NCBI GenBank assembly: GCA_944382025.1
Contig: CALWMQ010000019.1
Location: 1-5,010, forward strand
Direction of reading: 5' to 3'
Origin: an uncultured Clostridia bacterium
Lineage (GTDB): Bacteria; Bacillota; Clostridia; Oscillospirales; Acutalibacteraceae
DNA length: 5,010 nucleotides
The notes below the pieces were generated by a model. That model searched no databases. It was not told the origin of the DNA and saw only the letters and a program-made list of their open reading frames with translations. Shown here one piece after another: positions 1-4,804 of the stretch. The position numbers and the translations under genes are program-made. Each line of letters starts with the position of its first letter. Position 1 is the stretch's first letter.

Positions 1-99
1 GCGATTAAGAAGTACATACAAGATCAGGAAAAACATGACATAGCGTTGGACAAACTCAGTGTCCGAGAGTACGAAGACCCTTTTAAGGGTAGCAAGTAA
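1..99 (+). CDS. tnpA: IS200/IS605-family transposase TnpA, C-terminal fragment cut by the window edge
   Basis: Frame 1 is open from the first base to TAA at 97-99 and gives 32 residues beginning AIKKYIQDQEKHD and ending DPFKGSK. IS200/IS605 TnpA proteins are small (about 130-155 aa) HUH single-strand transposases. Their catalytic tyrosine lies in the last helix in a context such as QYIENQ in the ISHp608 enzyme. KYIQDQ here matches that context, so Tyr at fragment residue 5 (codon 13-15) is the probable nucleophile. The HUH motif and the start lie outside the window, so intactness of the whole gene cannot be judged. The downstream hairpins fit an element right end. The family call rests on a short stretch, but motif and context agree. 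Confidence 0.75.
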   Translation, partial: AIKKYIQDQEKHDIALDKLSVREYEDPFKGSK

Positions 100-131
100 T
101 ACGAACGCCCTTTAAGGGGCAGCAAAAGTGA
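70..131 (+). repeat. Degenerate tandem repeat across the tnpA stop codon
   Basis: Unit 1 (70-99) and unit 2 (100-131) both begin TACGAA. Both contain a small palindrome of the form CCCTT(T)TAAGGG, then AGCAA, and end in an in-frame-looking stop (GTAA, GTGA). The units differ by substitutions and small gaps. The first codes for the last residues of TnpA (YEDPFKGSK, stop) and the second lies just beyond the stop. This could be a duplicated 3' tail of the transposase gene or a structured part of the element end. Confidence 0.5.
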
Positions 132-168
132 CAAGGGCAATAGGCTTGAACTTTTGAAAAAAGGGAAA

Positions 169-190
169 GCCAGCGCCTTTAGACGCTGGC
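169..190 (+). other. Hairpin, 7-bp stem
   Basis: GCCAGCG (169-175) pairs with CGCTGGC (184-190) around an 8-nt loop. It lies between the tnpA stop and the probable right-end hairpin of the insertion sequence. A second, smaller hairpin follows, GGGCT (201-205) with AGCCC (209-213). Neither is followed by a T-run, so they look like element structure rather than terminators. Confidence 0.5.
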
Positions 191-220
191 CGGTAATCAT
201 GGGCTTTTAGCCCTTGTGCA

Positions 221-243
221 AACCACCCGTTTGACGGGTGGTT
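221..243 (+). repeat. Perfect 10-bp inverted repeat, probable IS right-end hairpin
   Basis: AACCACCCGT (221-230) and ACGGGTGGTT (234-243) are perfectly complementary around a TTG loop. A stem of this kind just beyond tnpA fits the subterminal right-end hairpin that IS200/IS605 TnpA binds as single-stranded DNA. No T-run follows, so a Rho-independent terminator is less likely, although IS hairpins can also block incoming transcription. Confidence 0.6.
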
Positions 244-341
244 GTGATTGCCGTAAACGAGTAGGAAAATGACAGAAAGGTTTTTTCAGCGTGGGGGAGA
301 GATTTCGTTCTTTGAGGTGAACAAGGGGTACTGCCCCTCAG

Positions 342-396
342 CCCCCTCTCCCCGTGCGGTGCCGAAAACTACCACACGCCGTACGCAGGGGGGGGG
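342..396 (+). other. Long imperfect hairpin ending in a nine-G run
   Basis: CGTGCGGTG (353-361) pairs with CGCCGTACG (377-385), including two G-U pairs, around a 15-nt loop. After a 2-by-2 internal loop, 342-350 (C-rich with two U) pairs with the nine G at 388-396, again with two G-U pairs. The wobble pairs form only in a plus-strand transcript; in the minus-strand transcript they become A-C mismatches. A competing stem, GGGGAGAG (294-301) with CTCTCCCC (346-353), shares one arm. No T-run follows. This is a fold prediction by eye. Confidence 0.4.
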
Positions 397-785
397 ACCG
401 TGATGTCAACCCCTGCTCGCTGTTTCGAACCATGCTGGCACTCTCAGGCGCTGCCTTTTGAAAAAAGGCGGACAAACACTTTGTATTGTATAGTTTAGGA
501 GGATTTTCTTTAGGGTGGATAGTCCACTGAGACGTTGACCAGGGGCTTTCACTATGTGTGGGCTTTTTTCGGTACCGGGGCAAATAGGGATGAGAAGGAA
601 CGAAAAATACCGCAGAGACATAGCCTTGGCAGCCTGTCCGCCTCAGGGAAACGTTTTGGCCCTGCTTGGGCTGACGCTGTGAATGCTGGGGGAGTTTGCT
701 GGTATGCCTGAAAATGGTCGTATGAAGGTCTGTACTACCCCAGATGGAGCCCCTTATGCGGCGGTTTTCTCTTTGGGCCACAAAA

Positions 786-837
786 GCCCCCTCCTGTGGG
801 AACCGAGGCATGAAAACCCGGCCGGACAGGAGGGGGG
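786..837 (-). terminator. Candidate Rho-independent terminator of the lipoprotein gene
   Basis: CCCCCTCCTGT (787-797) and ACAGGAGGGGG (826-836) form a perfect 11-bp inverted repeat around 28 nt. Read on the minus strand, the 3' arm is followed by CTTTTGT, a short T-rich tract. It lies about 90 bp past the lipoprotein stop at 929 and has the right orientation. The loop is long and the T-tract weak, so efficiency is doubtful. A smaller stem (883-889 with 894-900) lies nearer the stop but lacks T residues. Confidence 0.4.
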
Positions 838-916
838 TAAGTGATCATAATGGAAACGCTATTCCAAGAATCCATACGCCGCCCTTACAGACGTGTAAGG
901 AGTTCAGGACATTGCC

Positions 917-960
917 GCGGTATCCTTTTCAAAGTTTTGCGGCATCCTTTTCAAAATTTT
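917..960. repeat. 22-bp tandem duplication over the lipoprotein stop codon
   Basis: Units 917-938 and 939-960 match at 20 of 22 positions (differences at unit positions 5 and 18). The period is not a multiple of three, so the outer copy is read in another frame. The FEK-coding stretch (TTTGAAAAG) of unit 939-960 becomes CTT TGA in unit 917-938, which supplies the present stop at 931-929. Confidence 0.85.
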
Positions 961-2218
961 TGGGGTTGCAGGCTTTGATGGCGGCATCATTCAATTCTAC
1001 GGTCAGAGTAGCGATATACTCTTCGACTTCCTTGTCGAATTCCTCATAGTGGGCACCATAAATAATATCTTCCCGGCTGTCAGCAAAGTAGTCTACATCC
1101 TCGCCCCGATCCGCTTCTGGATCCATACGGTAAATCAAGGCGATGGTATCATACGATCCGTTCTTTTTGTATTCCTGGATACCGGCGGTGCCGATTTCCA
1201 CCTTTTTGATCGCGTTGGCCAGATCTTCGTCTGTAAATGTGTTGGCGTCGATATCATGCCGGTTGGGATCGGTTTCTTCCTCGTCTTCCTCATCGTTCTC
1301 GTCCGAACCTTCATCGGCGGCAGTGGTCGAGCCGGTTTCCTCACCGCTGGCTGTGGTATCCGTGGCAGCGGTAGTGGCGTTGGTGGTGGATTCGGCCGTT
1401 GTGGTATCGGTAGTAGTGGCGGTTGTGGAGTCCGTTTCATCCTCGCCATCCTCATCCTCGTCCTCTTCTTCAGCGGCTTTTTCCTCGTCCTCCTCATACT
1501 GCTCGATGATTTTATCAAAATCCTCGCTGGTCATTTCGGTTTCGTCGAACGCTTCTTTATATTTGTTGATGCGGTCTTTAATTTCGGTAATTTCCTCATC
1601 AGACAGGGGCTTGTTTTGGCTGTCCACCAAGGAAATTTCAATGATTTTGTAGCTCAGGAAATTTTCATCAAAATAGGCACGGATTTCGTCCTCGCTCATA
1701 GCCCGTTCGCCGCCGTTGTCATACAGGCCGTAAAAGAGGCTGTATTCATTCAGGGTGGTGGCCTTCAGCATATCGATATAACTTTTGTTATTAAAGCCGA
1801 GGGCGATAAAGGCGTCGCTTTTCAGATCCGCCAAGTTGTCGTTCAGTTCCTGAAGTTTTTCCTCATCCCATTCAATGCCCTTTTCGTTCATCATGTTTTC
1901 CAGGGCTTTCTGGCGGATGATACTGTCCTGAGCAACCTTTTTGATGTATTCGGCGGTGGAGAGCTCCACTTCATCGTCCCCCTCTCCATAGGGGAGCTTC
2001 TGAGCCCAGGGGTCCATGCCGTACATGGCGTACATCTGCATCTGCGACGCCATGGAGTAATAGACATTATACAAATAGGCCAGATATTCGCCGGTGGAGT
2101 AGGTTCTGCCGTCCACCGTCATGGCATCCTTAGGTGTGGAACAGCCTGCGAACAGCAGGGTGGATCCCAGTACGACGGCAGCCAGGACAGCGCCGGCCAC
2201 TCTTTTCAATTTCAACAT
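929..2218 (-). CDS. Secreted lipoprotein, SurA/PrsA-like foldase with an interrupted parvulin-like region
   Basis: The 429-residue product starts with a basic n-region and a hydrophobic segment (about 7-22). A lipobox LFAGC follows, with Cys26 the predicted lipidated residue, so the mature protein should be anchored outside the membrane. Residues 31-165 (VDGRTYSTGEYLAYLYNVYY, then helices with IIRQKALENMMNEKGI) resemble the SurA/trigger-factor N-terminal chaperone domain common in Firmicutes lipoproteins. Residues 174-240 (EDEIRAYFDENF, then a beta strand and helices) and 321-415 look like the two halves of a degenerate parvulin domain. Between them is an acidic and Thr-rich low-complexity stretch (about 241-318). 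I do not see a convincing parvulin active site, so a chaperone role is likelier than prolyl isomerase activity. The start is fixed by AAGGAGG at 2234-2228, nine bases upstream, and by the signal peptide. The gene appears monocistronic and divergent from transketolase. The clients are unknown. Confidence 0.85.
   Translation of the reverse strand: MLKLKRVAGAVLAAVVLGSTLLFAGCSTPKDAMTVDGRTYSTGEYLAYLYNVYYSMASQMQMYAMYGMDPWAQKLPYGEGDDEVELSTAEYIKKVAQDSIIRQKALENMMNEKGIEWDEEKLQELNDNLADLKSDAFIALGFNNKSYIDMLKATTLNEYSLFYGLYDNGGERAMSEDEIRAYFDENFLSYKIIEISLVDSQNKPLSDEEITEIKDRINKYKEAFDETEMTSEDFDKIIEQYEEDEEKAAEEEDEDEDGEDETDSTTATTTDTTTAESTTNATTAATDTTASGEETGSTTAADEGSDENDEEDEEETDPNRHDIDANTFTDEDLANAIKKVEIGTAGIQEYKKNGSYDTIALIYRMDPEADRGEDVDYFADSREDIIYGAHYEEFDKEVEEYIATLTVELNDAAIKACNPKNFEKDAAKL
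1265..1498 (-). other. Low-complexity acidic/Thr-Ala tract inside the lipoprotein
   Basis: Residues about 241-318 run as an Asp/Glu block (242-263), a Thr/Ala/Ser block (264-300, mostly ACN and GCN codons), and a second Asp/Glu block (301-317). This is probably a disordered, strongly negative linker; the Thr block could be glycosylated outside the cell, which is only an inference. The repeated triplets suggest growth by replication slippage. Confidence 0.85.
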
Positions 2219-2227
2219 ATGGTATTT

Positions 2228-2234
2228 CCTCCTT
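2228..2234 (-). promoter_or_regulatory. Strong ribosome binding site of the lipoprotein gene
   Basis: On the minus strand this reads AAGGAGG, full complementarity to the 16S anti-Shine-Dalgarno core. It lies nine bases before ATG at 2218 and settles the start. It is stronger than the AAAGGA sites in front of the three plus-strand genes. Confidence 0.9.
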
Positions 2235-2256
2235 AACTATACCAGACGATTTTTTT

Positions 2257-2285
2257 ATTATACATGGAAATGGAGAATTTGTCCA
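2257..2285 (-). promoter_or_regulatory. Sigma-A type promoter of the lipoprotein gene
   Basis: On the minus strand TGGACA (2285-2280) is followed by exactly 17 bases and then a perfect TATAAT (2262-2257). Transcription should start near 2250, leaving a short leader of about 30 nt before the ATG. This is one mismatch in twelve to the consensus (TTGACA/TATAAT), so fairly strong, probably housekeeping expression is expected. Confidence 0.85.
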
Positions 2286-2318
2286 CTGGTAATTGATATT
2301 GAAATTTATCAGGAAATT

Positions 2319-2327
2319 TGTGGATAA
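2319..2327 (-). promoter_or_regulatory. Single consensus DnaA-box sequence
   Basis: The minus strand reads TTATCCACA, a perfect DnaA box. It lies about 35 bp upstream of the lipoprotein -35 element. No cluster of further perfect boxes and no AT-rich unwinding region is seen, so it is not an origin. It could be a DnaA-controlled regulatory site or chance. Confidence 0.35.
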
Positions 2328-2451
2328 GGGGAGAAAACTCGATGCAATGTGTCTGGACAGGGGGGGCGGCTTTTATTCAACCTATACGAATACCGGGCGG
2401 GTGGAAATGGAAACATTTATGTAAGTGCCGCTGGTGTTTTACGGGGATATA

Positions 2452-2460
2452 TGGTATACT
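2452..2460 (+). promoter_or_regulatory. Extended -10 promoter of the transketolase genes
   Basis: TGGTATACT is a TGn-extended -10 with hexamer TATACT (2455-2460), one mismatch to TATAAT. The -35 position at 17-bp spacing (TGGTGT, 2432-2437) is weak, which fits an extended -10 promoter. The start would be near 2467, giving a leader of about 130 nt before ATG 2599. Confidence 0.65.
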
Positions 2461-2478
2461 AATTCTGTTTCAATCACA

Positions 2479-2540
2479 CGCGGGACGGTTTAGGTAAGCG
2501 CTTACAGGCGGTTTCCCGGCAGACCTGGTTTCGTCCCGTG
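2479..2540 (+). other. Foldable 5' leader of the transketolase mRNA
   Basis: CGCGGGACG (2479-2487) pairs with CGTCCCGTG (2532-2540), including one G-U. An inner segment, TTAGGT (2490-2495), pairs with ACCTGG (2523-2528). The operator palindrome lies in this structure and partly overlaps the inner arm. No T-run follows and I do not recognise a riboswitch class. Confidence 0.4.
2493..2506 (+). promoter_or_regulatory. CcpA/LacI-family operator-like palindrome in the transketolase leader
   Basis: GTAAGCGCTTAC (2494-2505) is a perfect 12-bp palindrome with a central CG, typical of LacI/GalR-family operators. The 14-mer at 2493-2506 fits the cre consensus TGWAARCGYTWNCW at all but its first base. 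It lies about 27-40 bases downstream of the expected start, where bound CcpA or a relative would act as a roadblock. Which regulator binds is an inference. Confidence 0.6.
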
Positions 2541-2598
2541 GGCACCCAATGCGGCCCCGGGGATATACGCCGGGCGCGAAAGAAAGGATGGATAGCTG

Positions 2599-3441
2599 AT
2601 GGAGGCTTCGGAAAAGAAGCGACTGGCGGCCATGGCCACCAAAGTCCGGATGGAAGTCATTGAGGGAACATTTCACGCCAAGAGCGGGCATCCCGGCGGT
2701 TCCTTGTCGGCGGCGGATACTCTGACGTATCTTTATTTTCATGAGATGAATGTGGATCCCCAGAACCCACGCTGGGAAGGACGGGATCGGCTGGTGCTGT
2801 CTAAAGGCCATTGCGCACCCGCTTTGTACGGGGCACTGGCACTGAAAGGCTTTTTCCCGCTGGAAGAAATCCAGAAACTGCGTCATGCCGGGGCCATGCT
2901 CCAGGGCCATCCGGATATGAAAGGGACACCTGGTGTGGATATGAGTACCGGATCCCTGGGCCAAGGCATTTCCGCCGCGGTGGGTATGGCGCTGGCTGCT
3001 AAGCTGGATAACGCCCCGTGGCGCACCTACGCCATTCTGGGAGACGGCGAGATCGAGGAGGGCCAGGTTTGGGAAGCGGCTATGTTCGCCGCCGCCAAGA
3101 ATCTGGACAACCTGTGCATTGTAGTGGATAACAACAATCTCCAGATTGATGGATCCATTGACCAGGTTAATTCCCCGTATCCCATCCCGGAGAAGTTTGA
3201 AGCCTTTGGCTTTAACGTGATCACCATTGACGGACATGATTTTGACCAGATTGACGCCGCCTTCCAGGCCGCCAAGGCCTGCAAAGGCAAGCCCACCGCT
3301 ATTATTCAGAAGAGCGTGAAGGGCAAGGGTGTATCCTTTATGGAAAACCAGGTCAGCTGGCACGGCTCCGCTCCCAACCAGGAACAGTATGAGACCGCTA
3401 TGGCGGAGCTGAAAGCCACTCTGGCTCTCTATGAGGGCTGA
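2599..3441 (+). CDS. Transketolase, N-terminal (ThDP pyrophosphate-binding) subunit
   Basis: The 280-residue protein matches the first third to half of a full transketolase (about 650 aa). Transketolase moves two-carbon ketol units between sugar phosphates in the cytoplasmic non-oxidative pentose phosphate pathway. Visible signatures are SGHPGGS (29-35, His31), SKGHCAPALYG (68-78, His71), LQGHPD (His104), and STGSLGQG (116-123). The ThDP motif starts at GDG (148-150) and ends at the NNN run, with Asp149 and Asn179 as Mg ligands 30 residues apart as in E. coli TktA. SWHG (His255) corresponds to the substrate His261 region. The protein stops where the Pyr domain would begin; that half is encoded by the next gene. 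ATG 2599 follows AAAGGA (2583-2588) by ten bases; an upstream ATG at 2588 stops after three codons. The alternative of a DXS fragment is unlikely given the split pair. Confidence 0.95.
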   Translation: MEASEKKRLAAMATKVRMEVIEGTFHAKSGHPGGSLSAADTLTYLYFHEMNVDPQNPRWEGRDRLVLSKGHCAPALYGALALKGFFPLEEIQKLRHAGAMLQGHPDMKGTPGVDMSTGSLGQGISAAVGMALAAKLDNAPWRTYAILGDGEIEEGQVWEAAMFAAAKNLDNLCIVVDNNNLQIDGSIDQVNSPYPIPEKFEAFGFNVITIDGHDFDQIDAAFQAAKACKGKPTAIIQKSVKGKGVSFMENQVSWHGSAPNQEQYETAMAELKATLALYEG

Positions 3442-3475
3442 GCGTCGGCGTTCCCTTTTGGAGAATACCCCCGAA

Positions 3476-3536
3476 AGCTGGGTCTCAGCTGCGGGAACAG
3501 GCGGAACGGTACGGCATTATCAGGTGTTCCGTACCG
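3476..3536 (+). other. Hairpins in the 135-bp gap between transketolase subunit genes
   Basis: AGCTG (3476-3480) pairs with CAGCT (3486-3490). CGGTACGG (3507-3514) pairs with CCGTACCG (3529-3536) around a 14-nt loop. Neither is followed by T residues, so these are not terminators. They may stabilise or separate the two coding parts of one mRNA, or hide an internal promoter that I cannot identify. Confidence 0.5.
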
Positions 3537-3576
3537 GCCGTCCCTGAGTTTAAACGAGAAAGGATAGGTCATTGAT

Positions 3577-4524
3577 ATGGCTGGCGTGATACAGAAAGCT
3601 ACCCGTGATTCCTACGGCGCCGCCCTGGTGGAGCTGGCGGAAGAATTTCCTGACCTGGTTGTGCTGGATGCCGACCTGGCTGCCGCTACCAAGACCGGCG
3701 GTTTTAAAAAGGCGTATCCCGACCGTTTCTTCGACTGCGGCATCGCCGAGGGCAACATGATTGGTGTTGCCGCCGGACTTGCCGCTGCGGGCAAGAAGGT
3801 TTTTGCTTCTTCCTTTGCGATGTTTGCGGCCGGCCGTGCCTTTGAACAGGTGCGCAACTCTATCGGCTATCCGCATCTGAATGTGAAGATTGGTGCCACC
3901 CATGCGGGTATTTCGGTTGGTGAAGACGGCGCAACCCACCAGTGCAATGAGGATATTGCCCTGATGCGTACCATTCCGGGAATGACCATTATCAATCCTG
4001 CCGACGACGTGGAGGCACGTCAGGCGGTTCGGGCCGCTCTGGAGATGCAGGGCCCGGTCTATCTGCGGTTTGGGCGTCTGGCTGTACCGGTGCTGTTTGA
4101 CGACAGTTACCGGTTCCAGATCGGCAAGGGTGTCCAGATGGTGGAAGGTCAGGACGTGACGATTATCGCCACCGGCCTTCTGGTAAACGAGGCCGTCCAT
4201 GCGGCGGAATTGCTGAAAAACGAGGGGATTGCCGCCCGGGTGATCAATATGGCTACCATTAAGCCTATCGACCGGGAAATCATTGTGAACGCGGCCAAGG
4301 AAACCGGTGCCATTGTCACTGCCGAGGAACACAATATTATCGGCGGTTTGGGCAGCGCTGTGACCGAGGTAGTGTGCGAGACCGTACCGGTACCGGTGGT
4401 ACGGTTGGGGATCAATGATACTTTCGGCAAATCCGGACCTGCGGTGGGACTGCTGAAGATTTTCGGCCTGACGGCGGAAAATCTGGTTGTGAAAGCCAAG
4501 GAAGCCTTGGCGCTGAAGAAATAA
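3577..4524 (+). CDS. Transketolase, C-terminal (pyrimidine-binding plus C-terminal domain) subunit
   Basis: The 315-residue protein completes the transketolase. It holds the Pyr domain (about 5-170) and the transketolase C-terminal domain (about 185-310). FFDCGIAEGNMIGVAAGLA includes Glu58, which corresponds to the ThDP-activating glutamate (E. coli TktA Glu411). THAGISVGEDGATHQ (108-122) carries His109, Asp117 and His121, equivalent to the substrate-binding THDSIGLGEDGPTHQ block. EEHNIIGGLGSAV (250-262) is typical of the C-terminal domain. Two-gene transketolases are common in Clostridia and archaea and should assemble as a heterotetramer with shared ThDP sites. ATG 3577 follows AAAGGA (3559-3564) by twelve bases. 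It is probably co-transcribed with the N-terminal subunit gene despite the 135-bp gap. All expected key residues are present. Confidence 0.95.
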   Translation: MAGVIQKATRDSYGAALVELAEEFPDLVVLDADLAAATKTGGFKKAYPDRFFDCGIAEGNMIGVAAGLAAAGKKVFASSFAMFAAGRAFEQVRNSIGYPHLNVKIGATHAGISVGEDGATHQCNEDIALMRTIPGMTIINPADDVEARQAVRAALEMQGPVYLRFGRLAVPVLFDDSYRFQIGKGVQMVEGQDVTIIATGLLVNEAVHAAELLKNEGIAARVINMATIKPIDREIIVNAAKETGAIVTAEEHNIIGGLGSAVTEVVCETVPVPVVRLGINDTFGKSGPAVGLLKIFGLTAENLVVKAKEALALKK

Positions 4525-4534
4525 AAGCTTGCGG

Positions 4535-4607
4535 TCATTGCACGGTTTACGCGGCCGATCCGGTGTTTACGGGAGATATCGGCGGCGCGGCCGTGCAATG
4601 ATTTTTT
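4535..4607 (+). terminator. Intrinsic terminator after the transketolase genes, with a nested stem
   Basis: TCATTGCACGG (4535-4545) and CCGTGCAATGA (4591-4601) form a perfect 11-bp stem directly followed by six T (4602-4607). It begins ten bases past the tktC stop. The interior is long (45 nt) and contains a second stem, GCCGAT (4554-4559) with ATCGGC (4578-4583). It should end the transketolase transcript and insulate fhs. The large apical part is unusual for a simple terminator. Confidence 0.85.
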
Positions 4608-4618
4608 CGGCGGAAAGG

Positions 4619-4639
4619 GAAAATATTCTTAATATTTTC
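4619..4639. repeat. AT-rich 9-bp perfect inverted repeat upstream of fhs
   Basis: GAAAATATT (4619-4627) and AATATTTTC (4631-4639) are perfectly complementary with a 3-bp centre. It lies just past the terminator T-run and before the presumed fhs promoter. Its compact dyad form suggests a repressor-binding site rather than an RNA stem, but no known operator consensus is matched. Confidence 0.5.
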
Positions 4640-4673
4640 TTATGGGCGCAACATTTTGGCTCTAGCTGGACTC

Positions 4674-4681
4674 TATATAAG
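4674..4681 (+). promoter_or_regulatory. Weak candidate -10 element for fhs
   Basis: TATATAAG contains TATATA (4674-4679), close to the -10 consensus, in the gap between terminator and fhs. I find no good -35 at 16-18 bp (ACATTT at 4651-4656). A promoter is needed here because a terminator lies upstream, but this exact placement is uncertain. Confidence 0.3.
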
Positions 4682-4697
4682 GGTGAGGGGGCCGGCC

Positions 4698-4804
4698 GCC
4701 TGCCGGAAAAGCGCTTTCCGTCCGGAAAGGGTGGGAGATACCCGCCGTTTATGAATATGGTTCCCGTCCTAATAGAGGCTTTTGCGGCAGGCCGGGAATC
4801 CCGG
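4698..4804 (+). other. Structured leader of fhs
   Basis: GCCTGCCG (4698-4705) is complementary to CGGCAGGC (4785-4792) and would enclose the palindrome at 4708-4717. A further hairpin, CCGGGA (4792-4797) with TCCCGG (4799-4804), abuts the ribosome binding site GAAAGGA (4804-4810). I looked for a tetrahydrofolate riboswitch, which would fit this gene, and do not recognise its conserved bases here. Confidence 0.4.
4708..4717 (+). promoter_or_regulatory. Second AAGCGCTT-core palindrome, in the fhs leader
   Basis: AAAGCGCTTT is a perfect 10-bp palindrome with the core found in many cre (CcpA) sites such as TGAAAGCGCTTTCA, although the outer bases deviate. It shares the 8-mer AAGCGCTT with the transketolase leader site. 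It lies about 28 bases beyond the candidate -10, nearly the same offset as in transketolase. It may be part of a GGAAA/TTTCC RNA hairpin instead. Confidence 0.4.

Larger units (their letters stand above)
1..250 (+). mobile_element. Right-hand part of an IS200/IS605-type insertion sequence
   Basis: The tnpA tail is followed by about 150 bp of non-coding DNA with three hairpins at 169-190, 201-213 and 221-243. IS200/IS605 elements lack terminal inverted repeats and instead carry subterminal hairpins recognised by TnpA. The right cleavage site lies a short distance 3' of the right-end hairpin. The element end is therefore inferred to lie just past 243; position 250 is an estimate, not a mapped junction. 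No TnpB follows, so this would be an IS200-like (tnpA only) arrangement. The left end is outside the window. Confidence 0.6.
244..916. other. About 670 bp without a recognisable gene
   Basis: Open frames here (for example minus 811-338 and plus 744-1049) translate to basic, Ser/Pro/Arg-rich sequence with no domain I recognise and no convincing ribosome binding site. An AGGAGGA at 497-503 leads only to a GTG at 515 that runs into a stop after seven codons. The stretch holds several inverted repeats: 294-301 with 346-353, 342-361 with 377-396, 453-459 with 463-469, 515-519 with 523-527, 787-797 with 826-836, and 883-889 with 894-900. It also contains a run of nine G (388-396). It may be IS flank, decayed mobile DNA, the 3' untranslated region of the minus-strand lipoprotein gene, or an unrecognised structured RNA. 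Confidence 0.5.
2219..2598. other. Divergent intergenic region between the lipoprotein and transketolase genes
   Basis: These 380 bp hold no credible gene. From left to right they contain the lipoprotein ribosome binding site (2228-2234), its promoter (2257-2285), a DnaA-box-like site (2319-2327), a seven-G run (2360-2366), a small inverted repeat TATTC/GAATA (2374-2378, 2388-2392), the transketolase extended -10 (2452-2460), an operator-like palindrome (2494-2505), and a structured leader up to the AAAGGA ribosome binding site (2583-2588). Confidence 0.8.

Noticed and set aside
221..243. A CRISPR-like repeat
   Set aside because: The palindromic 23-mer occurs once only, with no spaced copies in the window; it fits an IS end hairpin.
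354..384. A possible group II intron domain V
   Set aside because: A hairpin of similar size is present, but the conserved AGC catalytic triad, the GAAA-type loop and the usual GAGCCG...CGGTTC ends are absent on both strands.
497..540. A small gene after the AGGAGGA at 497-503
   Set aside because: The only near start, GTG 515, ends in TGA after seven codons; no other start is correctly spaced.
338..811. A 157-codon minus-strand open frame in the gene-free region
   Set aside because: The basic, Ser/Pro-rich translation has no recognisable domain, no good ribosome binding site is seen, and the frame runs through inverted repeats.
1049..2236. A 395-codon plus-strand open frame antisense to the lipoprotein gene
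   Set aside because: Its Gly/Phe/Val-rich translation mirrors the low-complexity and codon bias of the minus-strand gene. The minus strand has the signal peptide, lipobox, AAGGAGG and consensus promoter.
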